DNA of 64,000 nucleotides. Source: Lineus longissimus. Lineage: Eukaryota > Nemertea > Pilidiophora > Heteronemertea > Lineidae. Below are positions 42,468-54,744 of the stretch, in pieces. Both the position numbers and the translations under genes were made by a program. Within the stretch, counting starts at the first letter, position 1, and each line of letters begins with the position of its first letter. The stretch spans positions 1,858,001 to 1,922,000 of the forward strand of contig NC_088325.1 in NCBI RefSeq assembly GCF_910592395.1. The letters are read 5' to 3'. The notes beneath the pieces were generated by a model. It searched no databases. It had not been told where the DNA came from and saw nothing but the letters and a program-made list of their open reading frames with translations.

Positions 42468-45400
42468 CTACAGAAGTAAATACAGTTTTATTAGAGAGGC
42501 TAAGATCTGGAATTTGGGATTCTCGTCACTCTACGCGAATAGCGATCAAGATCAAAACATCACTTCTAGTGCATGGCAGGTTAATTTCAGATTGGTACAT
42601 GTATGTCAAATAACTTTCCTCAATGATTCATTCCCCACCTCTATGAACCGTCAATGTTTGATAAAAATCTGAAAGATTATTTATCGAATACTTCATCAGC
42701 TAGCTTCATGTGTTGATAGCTTCTGGGATATTAACTGTAAATCCCAATTATAGTGCGATCAAGAAACCAGTGTCGACAACTATATGCCCCCCCCCCCCAC
42801 CTTCAACTTCACCGAAATCTGTCGCCGTTTTACCAACAGACCTGTATCCGAAGTAGCTTACCATAAAATAACAGCCAGAATGACGCCTGGTATCGCCACA
42901 ATGCCGGCTCCAACAAGGCCGCCTACAGCTGCTGTAAAGAAAAAAACGTTGGATGTTATCTTCATCAGACTCAGCCTTTTTAGCCAGACAGCGTGCAGTA
43001 TGTATATGAATGAATAGATTATCAGGACATGTTGAAATTAGAATCGACGTTTCTATGTTCGATCTGTCGAGCTTTTCTCTGTCCATTTTCAGCTAAAGCC
43101 AACCCCACTCACCTATGCTTGTCTTGTCATCAACCTCGTCATTGAAGACACTGCTCCTGTATACAACATCACCACCATCTTCGACAACCATATAATAATA
43201 ATATGATTTATCGGGATCAACAACAAATGTTACATATGTATCCTCTTGTTTAGGCACGGTGTGGGTCATGCAGTCGGCCGTGCCGGTCTGGCAGTATTTG
43301 ATCTTCAGCCCTGTATATTTTCCAGTCACTCGTTCCCAGCCCACGGTTACTTTTTTACCTATTCGATTCTTACCTATGAGGGACGTTTTGGGTTTCTCTG
43401 CAAATTAAAAAAACAAACATGTTTGAAGGAATGGTTTAAACAATGGCCATGCATATGATGAGGATATGAGCATCTAACGGAGAAATCAAATTGCCTACAC
43501 TTGTGAGATATTCCCCAAAAGGTAAATAACGCAGCTCAGGTGTGAACTAAACAACCGAAGAGATCGAATGTCTATAAAAGTCTCTAAAAGAGATCCACAA
43601 ACCTGGTGTTTCCCAAGAAGCCACGTTGCTAAAGTCACTGGTGTGAGTCCCCGGGTGGGAGTTCCTGCTGCGCACCCGAAACATATACCAGACATTCGAC
43701 TCAAGACCCATAATCTTATGATACACGGCTTTCTTGCGACCTGGATCAGTTATTCCTCCTTCGGGAAAGTCGGGGGCAACATCCCAGTTGTCGACAAACT
43801 TCTTGTATTCGACGTAAAATCTCTGCTCCGACCCTCCATTGATTTCTGAGATCCATGTGAGCGTCGCTGCTACGGCAGTTGAATTGACAACTTCGAGTTT
43901 GCTGGGTGCAGAAGGTGGACCTAAAATGAAGCAACAGTTGTGATATATAGTTTTGAGATGAATGTGCAGATTTGGTATTTCAACGTCTCAGTGTTGGAAT
44001 CACGAACTACATGTACATCAGTTTGGAATTGACGTCAAGATTTCCTATGATTGGTGTCACTTTCTGACAGCATAGACACATATACAGCCTTAAACACAAC
44101 CACAGGTAAATGGTACATGATGCGTTGTATTGACCTCCTAACATGTCCGAAGACCTTGGGGGGGGGGGGGGGATTTTACCCTAAAATGTCATTTGGCACC
44201 CAAACGGTTAACAGGGCAACGACCACGACTCTGTCTTTTGAAGTAAACGACTATTTTTTTAAGTTCGTCACCTTGTGTTAGATTCAACGGGGGCAACTCA
44301 TATTCCACAGTGTGTTTTTGGTAGCGATAACTCGGATTTAAGGAATTAATACCGAGCTGGAGGTGCTTGGTTGTATAATTGCTTCTGTTTCATTCGAGTA
44401 GGTAATGAACGGTTGTGATTGATATTTAGGTGTTTGATCCGCACTTCAATCGAAATTATCGATGGAATCAAGGAGTTTTGCCATCCGGTTTTTTTATACA
44501 CTACGAGATACACTATTACTGTAGACCTTCGTCTTCTGATTTTTTGATTGCCATTAACCTCTTCTGGGTCCTTAAATAAATCCTTCAGAGTTCCTACAAC
44601 CTCTCAGCTTTCATTATCTCGAAACATATTAAATAATCTCGTGTATTTGGTTTTAGGGGGTAATTTGACCTAAAAATGTTGGCTTCAAAATTGAAAGAAT
44701 TTGGCGGAGTTTTATACCTATAGTGTGGGAACCATTCGGACTCTGCAAGCGCGTCTACGCTGCTCCGCCCCCGAGCCGGACGCTCGTGTCACGCCTATTT
44801 GTACAATAGTTTGACCAATCATTACCTTTCTTACATCTTAATGTATTGTGACAGTTTTGTATTTGTCATGTTTTAGTTCAGTTCAAATAAAGTTATCTAG
44901 CACAGAGCAGATTGGCCTCGAACTCCATCTGTCTCACTATTCGATACACGTAGCCGCACTGTGAGATTCTTCTGGAACCCCATTCCTACCAAGGGATTCA
45001 GAATTGACTATTAAGGTGGCCATTGAAATAGACACATCTCCGTTGGGAAACCACTAACAACAGATGATACAACTTACCTGGTTTCAGAAGCTTAAATTTG
45101 AAAATCTTCGCTTGAAATCCACTAGTTTTCACAGAGCACGTATAGTTCCCATAATCGGAGGATTTGACGTGTTCGGTGGCCAACTTGCTCGACGTCGGCC
45201 CATAAATGATTTCATATTCCGACGATGAGTTCGAAAGGATGTTGTCATCTTTGAACCAGACGTAACCAGTTGTTGCCGGAGTCGGGTTGGCGATGATGAA
45301 CAGTTCAAACGATGCCTCCTTGCCTATCTTACCCACCACGTCATACGTCATGCTGGCCTCTGGGTCTATTCTAGGAGAAACTGTGGGTGAAAAGGAAGTG

Positions 45401-48400
45401 TTCAGTGGCCAATGCATAATGCAGTGTGCACTGCATCATGGAAAGATTTTGTAAACGGATAAAAAATGTTAAGTTCTTTTCAGTCCTTCGCCAGGACCTG
45501 CTGAGTATCTCAGCAGATATATTACAAAGAATGCAGAACCAAACTTACAATGCACAGTCAGGACTGCCGATGCCTGTCCCATCCCACCAAGATTCCAAGC
45601 CTTACAAGAGTAAGTCCCACTCCTATCGTATGGTATGCGCACGAACTCGAAAAGCTTCCCATTCTGCGAGCTGGTCTCGGCGTCTTGGATAACCTGTTCC
45701 GCAGTGGAGCCGCTCTTCTTCCAGAGCCACTGGTACCGCTCGATGCGCTCCGGGTAGCCTCCGCTGGTAGCACATTCAAACCGCACGGATTCATGTTCAT
45801 TCACAGTTGTCTTACTGATTTTGACTTCAACATCAGGCGGAACTGAAAACAGAAGGTGTTGCTGATTAATCTCAGGAAAAAACCTAAGAGATTGGTGTAG
45901 CATGTTAAAGCAAAGCTCTAGAGAGTTGGTTTTAAATAGAAATCCATCCCATTTTGGCCAAATAATTAGGTATTCGAAGTTTGCATAAAGGTGGAAGGCT
46001 GTTTAGCGAAGATTGCACTTCAAAGAATTTGAAAAGTGTTTATGAAACTGACCAGTGGTAATTACTACATGTATAGTCTGATATTTTGAGGGAGATATTT
46101 GTAGTTGAAAATCTACCGGCTCATGGTCGAGAGGTACACAGGCAGAATTGTCCATGCATGGATCATTGATGAGCCCATGGGTGGATGTACTGATGGCCCA
46201 TGGACTACCTATTGTTGGGAATTCCATCATAGGCGCACTGCCGTTGGTTCCCCTAAAAATGGCCATATGCAGTAAAGTATAAACCCATCGGAGTAGCAGT
46301 CCAGTCACCAAGTCTAACAGTGGATATATGATGGGGATTCTCCATCATCTATCCATGGTTGGGCCTACGGATGGAACCTTGATAATCAATCGCCATCATA
46401 GATCTATGGATGAACACTTTTTCCTGTGTAGTTGGTTTTCATTTGCAAAGTATCTGGTGCATCTAGAATTCAAGACAGATTACATTGTGTTTTGTATAGT
46501 CCGATTCTTTTCAACAAGTCGTGCCATATGAAACTTTAAACTCAACGACCCCCCGGTAAATCTACAAGATCCCCCTCGAAATTAAAACTTGGATGGTGGC
46601 TTCTTTGAAGCTGTACCAACCGGCGCACCCTTGTTTCTTCCCACTGGTAAGGCTTATTATAAACCGCGAGATGCGGAATGCGAAATCCCGAGATGCCAAC
46701 CTCGGTGGGAGAACCACCCGCCACAGAATGTATTGCAAATATTAAACCTGAAAAGACGAACATTCATGAGACCGAGGCTATAGCGGGGAGCTATCTCATC
46801 CATGGTAATCTCTTACAAACCAGTTATGTTCTCGTCGATTCTTTTCTGTTGATATTTAACTGAGATTCCATACTTGGCGTGAAGCTACTCTCTTAATTGA
46901 GTGTCTGAGATGTGTTTAGTCTGTCACGTGCAGACTCATGCATTACATTTGTGAGTCTGCCTCACGATTGGCTCATAGTGGCTACACACTGGCAACCAAT
47001 CGGGAGCTACTTCGTAAGGGACAACGTATATTACAGATAATGGCCGTCGATGTTTTATTATGAAATTTGTTATTGAAATAAGCAGCACGCGCATAACAGG
47101 GATCAAATTCGTGTAATTTATGAATGAAACAGAAAACATATAGGACAAACTAACAGTTAGCGTCGCGTCGTATAGAAAATTTAAAACATATGAGTATATT
47201 CCGAGGCGACGATTGTGCCACGACAGAATCATGTTGCGAATAACACAAATTAAATCGTTCAGAATTAGGCCCACGGCAATGGCCGCTTTAGCGCCACTGA
47301 CGTTGGTTCCTAATGGTATTAGGCTAGAATGTACCCCGCCCCCGAGCCGGACGCTCGCGTCACCCCTATTTGTACAATAGTTTGACCAATCATTACCTTT
47401 CTTACATCGTAATGTATTGTGATAGTTTTGTATCTGTCATGTTTTAGTTCAGTTCAAATAAAGTTATCTACACAGAGCAGATTGGCCTCTAACTCCTTCT
47501 CTCTAACTATTCGATACATGAAGCCACACTATGAGATTCTTCTGGAACCCCATTCCTACCAAGGGCTTCAGAATTGACTATTAAGGTGGCCATTGAAATA
47601 CACCCATCTCCGTTGGGAAACCACTAACAACAGATGGTACAACTTACCTGGTTTGAAAAGCTTAAATTTGAAAACTTTCACTTGAAATCTGCTCGTTTTC
47701 ACAGAGCACGTATAGTTCCCATAATTGGAGGACTTGACGTGTTCGATGGCCAACTTGCTCGACGTCGGCCCGGAAATGATTTCATATTCGGACGATGAGT
47801 TCGAAAGGATGTTGTCATCTTTGGACCAGACGTAACCCGTTGTTGCCGGAGTCGGGTTGGCGATGATGAACAGTTCAAACGATGCCTCCTTGCCTATCTC
47901 ACCCACCACGTCATACGTCATGTTGGCCTCTGGGTCTATTCTAGGAGAAACTGTGGGTGAAAAGGAAGTGTTCAGTGGCAAATGCATAATGCAGTGTGCA
48001 CTGCATCAGGGAAAGATTTTGTAAACGGATGAAAACTGTTAAGTTCTTTTCAGTACTTCGCCAAGACCTCTGTGAATTCCTTCTGCTCCTTCTCTGTAAA
48101 CCCTTCACAGACATTATACATTATACCCCCCGGTAAATCTACAAGATCCCCCTCGAAATTAAAACTTGGGTGGTGGCTTCTTTGAAGCTGTACCAACTGG
48201 CGCACCCTTGTTTCTACCCACTGACAAGGCTTATTATAAACCGGGAGATGCGGAATGCGAAATCGCGAGATGCCAACCTCGGTGGGAGAACCATCCGCCA
48301 CAGAATGTGTTGCAAATATTAAACTTGAAAAGGCGAACATTCATGAGACCGAGGCTATAGCGGGGAGCTATCTCATCCATGGTAATATGTCACAACCAAT

Positions 48401-51400
48401 TATGTTCTCGTCGATTCTTTTCTGTTGATATTTAACTGAGATTCCATACTTGGCGGGAAGTTACTCTCTTAATTGAGTGCCTGAGATGTGTTTAGTCTGT
48501 GACATGCAGACTCATGCATTACATTTGTGAGACTGCCTCACGATTGGCTCATAGTGGCTACACACTGGCAACCAATCGGGAGCTAATTCGTAAGGGACAA
48601 CGTATATTACAGATAATGGTCGTCGATTTTTTATCATGAAATTTGTTATTGAAATAAGCAGCACGTGCATAACAAGGATCAAATTCGTGTAATTTATGAA
48701 TGAAACAGAAAACTTATAGGACAAACGAACACTTAGCATTTCTTTCGCGTCGTATAGAACATTTAAAACGCATGAGTATATTCCGAGGCGAAGATTGTGC
48801 CACGACAGAATCCTGTTGCGAATAACACAAATAAAATCGTTTAGAATTAGGCCCACGGCATTGGCCGCTTTAGCGCCACTGACGTTGGTTCCTTATGGTA
48901 TTAGGTTAGGATGTGTTATGATTTTTACGGGTATCAAAAAAAGGTGAATTCATCGATTGAAAAAAACATTGGAAATCCCCGCGAGTGTGGCTTTACAAAC
49001 AGCTTTTGGCCAATGTTCATACGATAAAGTAAAAAACACACCACTGAATCATACCAAACAGCGTATGAAACAGCGTATGATTGTTATTAAGCTCTTGTAC
49101 CAGCTCGTACTTCATGCCATGCTCCCTCGTGGTAGAATGCAAGTGAAAGAAAATGATCCTAAATGTGGCTTCTTCAAAATAGTTTGCCAAGTGAAACCTT
49201 CTTAGGGCAGAAGAAGCGGGGCGCCCGATTCAGGAGGAGGAATTGGGATATGGAGTTTAGTTGCTATAGAGGCCCTGTCAGGGATTATCATTAAATCCCC
49301 TGAAAGTCAGTCGTCTGTTTGGACATACATGTAGGTGCATGTAGCCTCTGTCTTCGGACACACTTTCATTGAATGTAGAATTTCATGGCACCAGAAAAAT
49401 GGTGATTGTTATGGTCCGGTGAAGTAGAAGATCTTGGGGCAGGCAGGAAAGTAATGATTACTCATCTCGCGATTTCTCAACAGATGTGGTCCTCCTGGTT
49501 TGACGTTACAAATGGCTCGGCTTAATAAGGAACAGTCCAAAATCCGAGATATTGACACTCTTCTCTTATAAGAGCGATTTTCAGTGCTGCATTGACTTTT
49601 TCAACATACCGAAAACATCAAACTGGTTAGTGGCCATAACTCCCACATCTTACCCAACATATAATCTCAACCTGGTTGCGGCCTTTGTTACAACTTCCCT
49701 ATTATATACATTGTATTACATATCGTTCCGTCGTTTCGCTATCTCCTTTAAGGATGAATTTGTGTTCTGCATTGATATATATGTTTTTTTCAAACTTACC
49801 TAAAACGTTCAATCTCAGCCAGTCTCTGTCCTCTTGTCCATCAGCCTCACACACCCAATGCCAACTGTCCAAAGGTTGAACATTACTTAATTGAAAATTA
49901 TAGTTATTCCTATCACATTGAATGTTTGTTAATCTTGATTTGTACCCCTTGAAAGCAACAGAGCAACCGTCGGTAATTTTTGTTAAAGGTAAAATAAAGG
50001 GTGGCAAACTGTGCCACCACCTCACATGCTTTACATTGCTGGCGGTTCCATCCGCAATGTTACAACTCAGCGTTATCGTTTCTCCGAGGCGTGGACTTGA
50101 ATTGCTGATGGTATTCGTTACCGTATAATCAAGAGAATCTGAAATTAGAAAATGAAGACACGATCTTTTGTCAATGTACTCAGGCTAACACATTACGAAG
50201 TAACATTGTATTCTAAAACAACTGGGTTGGGAATGAACCGCACATTACAGTGTAAATGCACTATGCGCCAATGAAGCCTCGTTTTGAATTCAGCGGTTTG
50301 GGTTAGGCAACCATTACGCTTGGGTTAATGCAAAATGTGGAAGCATTTCAAAAACATTTAAAACCACATTATTCGACATTTAATTTTGAGATGTTTGAGA
50401 ATATAAATTGATACCTCCAGTGAGGTGGAACACTTCTGTGGGAATTGATGATTATTCGAAAGAGAAAATTATGATACGACGGAGATGTTTTGAGTGGCTT
50501 CGCAGCGCTTCAGTAATTTTGGTTGTTATTTTTTGTAATATATGTCCTACATACGTCTGACCAACACTCAACTGATGTGGTCCTCCTGGTTTGACCTCAC
50601 AAATGGCTCGGCATGATAAGGAACATTCCGAATTTTATCGAGCGATTTTTAGTGCTGCATTGACTTTTTTAACATATCGAACTCATCAAATCTGGTATAT
50701 GGCCATCACTCCAGCATCTCATCTAACAAATCATCTCAATCTGATTGCGACCTTATTAATGGCAACTTCCCGTTATCGTTTCGTCGTTTCACTATCTCCT
50801 AGGATGAATTTGTGTTCTGCATTGATATATGTATTTTTCAAACTTACCTGAAACATCCAATCTCAGCCAGCCTGAGGCCATTTGTCCATCAGCCTCACAA
50901 AACCAACGCCCATGGTCCAAAGGTTGAACATTACTTAATTGAAAATTATAGTTATTCGTGTCACATTGAATGTTTGTTAATCTTGATTTGTACCCCTTGA
51001 AAGCAACAGAGCAACCGTCGGTAATTAATTCGAAAGGGAGCAAAATGGTGTACAACAGGTGCCACCACCTCACATGCTTTACATCGCTGGCGGTTCCACC
51101 CGCAATGTTACAACTCAGCGTTATCGTTTCTCCCCGGCGTGGACTTGAATGGCTGATGGTATTCGTTACCGTATAATCAAGAGAGCCTGAAATTAGAAAA
51201 TGAAGACGCGTATGGCAAGCCGTTCGATAATTAAGAAAACCTAGTTTAATGGCTGGATAAAAACCTGGTTTTTTAACAAGATAACTTGGTTTTTTAAATC
51301 AACCTATGCTTCTTCGAAGAAAACCTAGTTTCATGGAAGAAAACATGGTTTTCTTGAAGAAAACTACGTTATATGCAATTTTTTTTCAAAACCAAGTTTT

Positions 51401-53824
51401 TAATGAAAAAGACCAGGTTATTTTTCATAACCTAGTCTTTTTACCTCGTCCCTGTTTGGCCTGAGCATGGCAGGGGAGAGGTTGGATTTTGCTTACCCGG
51501 GTTAGCAACCCGGGCTACGGATTTACGCTTACTCTGCATGCGCAGTGAGCTCGTCGATGAAGGAAAGGAACAGACGTACCAAAGGCCGCACAACCCGGGT
51601 AAACTACGGTGGATCGCCAATCTCGCCCCAAAGGTCACGCGTGTGCTGAGGGGACGGGGTAAAAAGACTGGGTTGTTTCAAAACCAGGTTTTCTTCTTTC
51701 GAAACTACGTTTTCTTGTTAAAAAACATGGTTTTCTTTGTTTTCTTCAACGAAACTAGGTTCTTTTGGAAGAAAACCAGGTTTTTATGATAAAAACATGG
51801 TTGTTTTAATTATTAGTCAAATGGCTGGATAAAAACATAGTTTTTTTCTTTTTTCGAAACTTGGTTTTGAAGAGAAATCATGGAACCTACACTTTATGCA
51901 AAAAGAATAAGTTATTTTTTAAAAAACCTAGTTTCATGGAAGAAAACCTGGTTTTCTTCAATAAAACATAGTTTTCTTCAAGAAAACCATGTTTTCTTGT
52001 TAAAAAACTTACTGTAGTTTCATTGAAAAAAAACTAGGTTTTCTTGAAGAAAACTATGTTTTTTAAGAAGAAAACCATGTTTTTTTCAAAAAAACTAGGT
52101 TTTCTTAATTATTAGACGAACGGCTTGCCATAGATGCGGTCTTTTGTCAATGTACACAGGATAACACATTACGAAGTAACATTGTATTCTAAAACAACTG
52201 GGTTGGGAATGAACCGCACATCAGTGTAAATGCACTATGCGCCAATGAAGCCTCGTTTTGAATTCAGCAGTTTGGGATAGGCAACCATTACCGCTTGGGT
52301 TGGTGCAAAATGTGGAATCATTTCAAAACATTTAAAACCACATTATTCGACATTGAATTTTGAGATGTTTGAGAATAGAAATTGATCCCTCCAGTGAGGT
52401 TTCAATTCCCTACACAATGTCGACAAGGTGGAAGACTTCTGTGGGAATTGATGATTATTCGAACGAGAAAATGATGATACGAAGGAGATGTTTTGAGTGG
52501 CTTCGCAGCGCTTCAGTAATTTTGGTTGTAATTTTTTGTAATATATGTCCTACACGCGTCTGACCAACACTCAATTGATGTGGTCCTCCTGGTTTGACCT
52601 CACAAATGGCTCGGCATGATAAGGAACATTCCGAATTTTATCGAGCGATTTTGAGTGCTGCATTGACTTTTTTAACATATCGAACTCATCAATTCTGGTA
52701 TATGGCCATCACTCCAGCATCTCACCTAACAAATCATCTCAATCTGATTGCAACCTTATTAATTACAACATCCCGTTATCGTTCCGTCGTTTCACCAGCT
52801 CCTTTAAGGATGAATTTCTGTTCTGCATTGATATATGTATTTTTCAAACTTACCTAAAACATCCAATATCACCCAGTCTGTGGTGGCCACTTGTCCATCA
52901 GCCTCACACAACCAACGCCCACGGTCCAAAGGTTGAACATTACTTAATTGAAAATTATAGTTATTCCTATCACATTGAATGTTTGTTAATCTTGATTCGT
53001 ACCCCTTGAAAGCAACAGAGCAACCGTCGGTAACCATTTTATGAGGGGATATGAAGTGCCACCGGTGCCACCACCTCACATGCTTTACATCGCTGGCGGT
53101 TCCACCCGCAATGTTACAACTCAGCGTTATCGTTTCTCCGAGGCGTGGACTTGAATTGCTGACGGTAGTCGTTATCTTTACCTCAGCAGTACCTATGATT
53201 AGAAAATGAAGACACGATCTTTTGTCAATGTACACAGGATAACACATTACGAAATAACATTGTAACAATGTTAACAAGATGGATCAATAGAGGGAAGAGA
53301 GGATTTTTCGAATAAAAAAATTGTGATACGAAGCAAATGTTTTGAGTGACTTTGCAGCGCTCTAAATATTTTGGCTGTCAATACCAAATACCCTACCAAC
53401 ATGTGAAATATATATCTCATAGTTGTTTCCTTTTTCGGTTTTCGAAAAATGTATTTTTTAATTTGAAGTTGGCCGCTGATTCAGTTTCTTGGTTTAGTTT
53501 TTAGGTTGGGACAGTTATGCTTATGGCTATTAGCTTTTAGTTATCGATTCGATTATATTAAACTAGTGACTTCACTGGGCTGCCAAAGGGTAACCGACTT
53601 GATTAGCTTTACCCAAGGTTTTTTTACCTTGCCCATCCTTATACTATAAGTTATAGTACCATAGTCGTGACAATCAGGAATAAGTACCCAACTCTGTTTT
53701 ACTAATAACATAGTATTGCAGCAGTGAACAGCAATCACCGCGATAATAAAAAATGTAAACTACGCAAAAATGACTTACCTCTGATCAAGAGTAGTGAAAG
53801 AATCGAAAGTTGTAGAAGTTTCAT
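41366..53824 (-). CDS. Receptor gene C: complete and intact
   Basis: The most intact gene in the window. Exons: signal peptide 53779-53824; V1 52854-53192; V2 50848-51186; V3 49800-50138; Ig2 47648-47950; Ig1 45549-45842; Ig2 45078-45380; FN3-1 43603-43920; FN3-2 43113-43397; transmembrane 42862-42931; tail 41366-42467. All splice phases agree and no lesion is seen. The product is a single-pass receptor with three V-like and three C2-like Ig domains, two FN3 domains and a 366-residue tail. Relative to gene B it has fewer Ig domains, an intact FN3-2 and two extra tail repeats. A deletion near 48120 removed an Ig1 exon. A foldback element sits 24 bp before the V2 acceptor. Confidence 0.88.
41536..42102 (-). 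repeat. 189-bp in-frame coding repeat, three copies
   Basis: The copies have a period of exactly 189 bp (63 codons) with only a few substitutions, for example NDLPIL or NDLRIL and SGEYIL or SGDYIL. B and D have a single copy at 20.70-20.89 and 61.03-61.22 kb. The difference in tail length between C and B (126 residues) equals two units. Confidence 0.95.
42862..42931 (-). CDS. Gene C transmembrane exon
   Basis: A 70-nt exon with acceptor TTTACAG. It encodes AAVGGLVGAGIVAIPGVIL and a further hydrophobic end. It ends in phase 2, and the next exon supplies the last base of a tryptophan codon, followed by a basic stop-transfer region. Confidence 0.85.
43113..43397 (-). CDS. Gene C FN3-2 (intact reference copy)
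   Basis: A 285-nt phase 1-1 exon. It starts EKPKTSLIGKNRIGKK, with VTVGWERVTGKYTG and a central KIKYCQTGTADCMTH. The tyrosine-rich strand KSYYYYMVVEDGG and end DDKTSIG precede GTGAGT. The fold assignment rests on position, length and the W/Y pattern; two cysteines may form a disulfide. This exon shows what B and D have lost. Confidence 0.75.
43603..43920 (-). CDS. Gene C FN3-1
   Basis: A 318-nt phase 1-1 exon of the same FN3 type as in B and D, with several substitutions (LTWISEINGG, FVDNWDVAPDFPEGG, ESNVWYMFRV). It is clearly more diverged from B than B is from D. Confidence 0.85.
45078..45380 (-). CDS. Gene C Ig2, membrane-proximal
   Basis: A 303-nt phase 1-1 exon of the single-cysteine type with GYVWFKDD in place of GYVWSKDD. 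It joins FN3-1 in phase 1. Confidence 0.84.
45549..45842 (-). CDS. Gene C Ig1
   Basis: A 294-nt phase 1-1 exon with both cysteines and BC loop GGYPERIE, the same loop as Ig1 of gene A pair 1. A small change to DAETSSQNGK is seen in the C' region. Confidence 0.84.
47648..47950 (-). CDS. Gene C Ig2, first C2 domain (unpaired)
   Basis: A 303-nt phase 1-1 exon of the single-cysteine type. Its Ig1 partner has been deleted, so V3 splices directly to it, still in phase 1. Confidence 0.84.
48120..49799. other. Gene C intron between V3 and first Ig2, with deletion junction
   Basis: At about 48120, sequence matching gene B up to 31.11 kb joins directly to sequence matching 32.31 kb. About 1.2 kb, including an Ig1 exon, is therefore missing. 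Upstream lies the shared 48.9-49.4 kb block. No other exon is seen. Confidence 0.7.
49800..50138 (-). CDS. Gene C V3: V-like Ig domain exon
   Basis: A 339-nt phase 1-1 exon with loops SLPPFILPLTKI and EADGQEDRDW, closest to gene A V3. The usual DRG before the last cysteine reads DSWHWVC, so the conserved F-strand glycine is lost. Confidence 0.84.
50848..51186 (-). CDS. Gene C V2: V-like Ig domain exon
   Basis: A 339-nt phase 1-1 exon with loops LLYTILLPFELI and EADGQMASGW. The last cysteine lies in GRWFC. A 922-bp foldback element lies 24 bp upstream of its acceptor and could alter branch-point use. Confidence 0.83.
51211..52132. mobile_element. 922-bp foldback element with TATGGCAAGCC ends
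   Basis: The terminal inverted repeat TATGGCAAGCCGTTCG is followed by many degenerate copies of AAAACCTAGTTTTCTTGAAG-like sequence in both orientations. The centre (about 51.43-51.66 kb) is GC-rich and unrelated. Other genes read across this point without it. Flanks GACGCG and GATGCG suggest a 6-bp target duplication with one change. There is no transposase, and the superfamily is not assigned. Confidence 0.8.
52854..53192 (-). CDS. Gene C V1: V-like Ig domain exon
   Basis: A 339-nt phase 1-1 exon. The loops are RWHFISPHKMV and EADGQVATTDW. The first loop is closest to V1 of gene A, while the second differs. Confidence 0.85.
53779..53824 (-). CDS. Gene C exon 1: signal peptide
   Basis: The same 15-residue leader (MKLLQLSILSLLLIR) with one silent difference, followed by GTAAGT in phase 1. 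It marks the start of gene C. Confidence 0.85.
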
Positions 53825-54744
53825 CGCGATCAGAGTTGTAGTTGGCTGGGAAATTCGACCATGGAGAGATTAGTTTACACTAATATCTAAAGTAACTCCA
53901 TTTGAACGCGATAACCACTCTCGGCATCAAGAATGATGACTCTGGATCATGTGATGGTAAGGCATCAAGTTTTTTGACCAGATAACGTCATGTTGGTTGA
54001 TCTGACCTACTGGTCTGGTATTCCTTCCGATCGTTGACATAGCAAACTATCAGATGTGTATATGGTCTCTTACTCAAACAACAGATTTTCCGTGACAAAA
54101 AAATAGCAAACAGAAGTTTGACAGGCGAATATAAAATATGATATAATTAGCAAGAACAAAGGAGCATGATATACATTGTACTCTCACAAGTGATCAGTTA
54201 TACCGTAAATTGCCATCGGTCTGAAAATGTTAAGTCCATGAACTTTCCGTTGATGACTGTCGCTACTAGGTCTAGATGAGCACATGGCGACTCTTGACCG
54301 TGAGCAATATCGTCACTCAAGCGACTTGGAGCCAACTCTTGAGCGCCATCGGCTTGTCATGTGCAGCTCTCGGCCGTATTTTGACCGGGATGGTCGTGTT
54401 ACAAGCAAACATGACAAAAGGTGACATCGCCGGTTTAGGTCACCGTACTGAATAAGTGACAAAAATCAACTGATTATGTGACATCGCCCGATTAAGTGAC
54501 ACAAATCAAAAAGTTATAGGTGACCGACGTACCAACGATTGAGGTGGATGACGAAACTAAGCATTGTAGTTTTAATCAAGGACTTATCCAGTGACGAATT
54601 TAGGGGAATTATCCCGAAAGGTTGCATTTTCGAACAGTGCACACTGTAGTTACCAGTGTTAAAACCGCTTCCACTCGGGTGTTCAGTTCGACTTCAGGCA
54701 AGTTTCAAACTATGGCCTTTGACAGACACCTCGAAAGATATTCT
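53825..54744 (-). promoter_or_regulatory. Conserved 5' flank of gene C
   Basis: Counterpart of the flanks of A and B. One of the two GTGACATCGCCCGATTA copies is altered here (CGCCGGTTTA, near 54420), so regulation could differ if the motif matters. Confidence 0.4.

Larger units (their letters stand above)
43921..47647. other. Gene C introns around the C2 exons
   Basis: Apart from the two C2 exons listed separately, this span is intron. The 45.9-47.6 kb part is the module repeat. The 43.9-45.0 kb part parallels the gene B intron without its hairpin. A G run lies near 44159-44172. Nothing else is supported. Confidence 0.5.
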
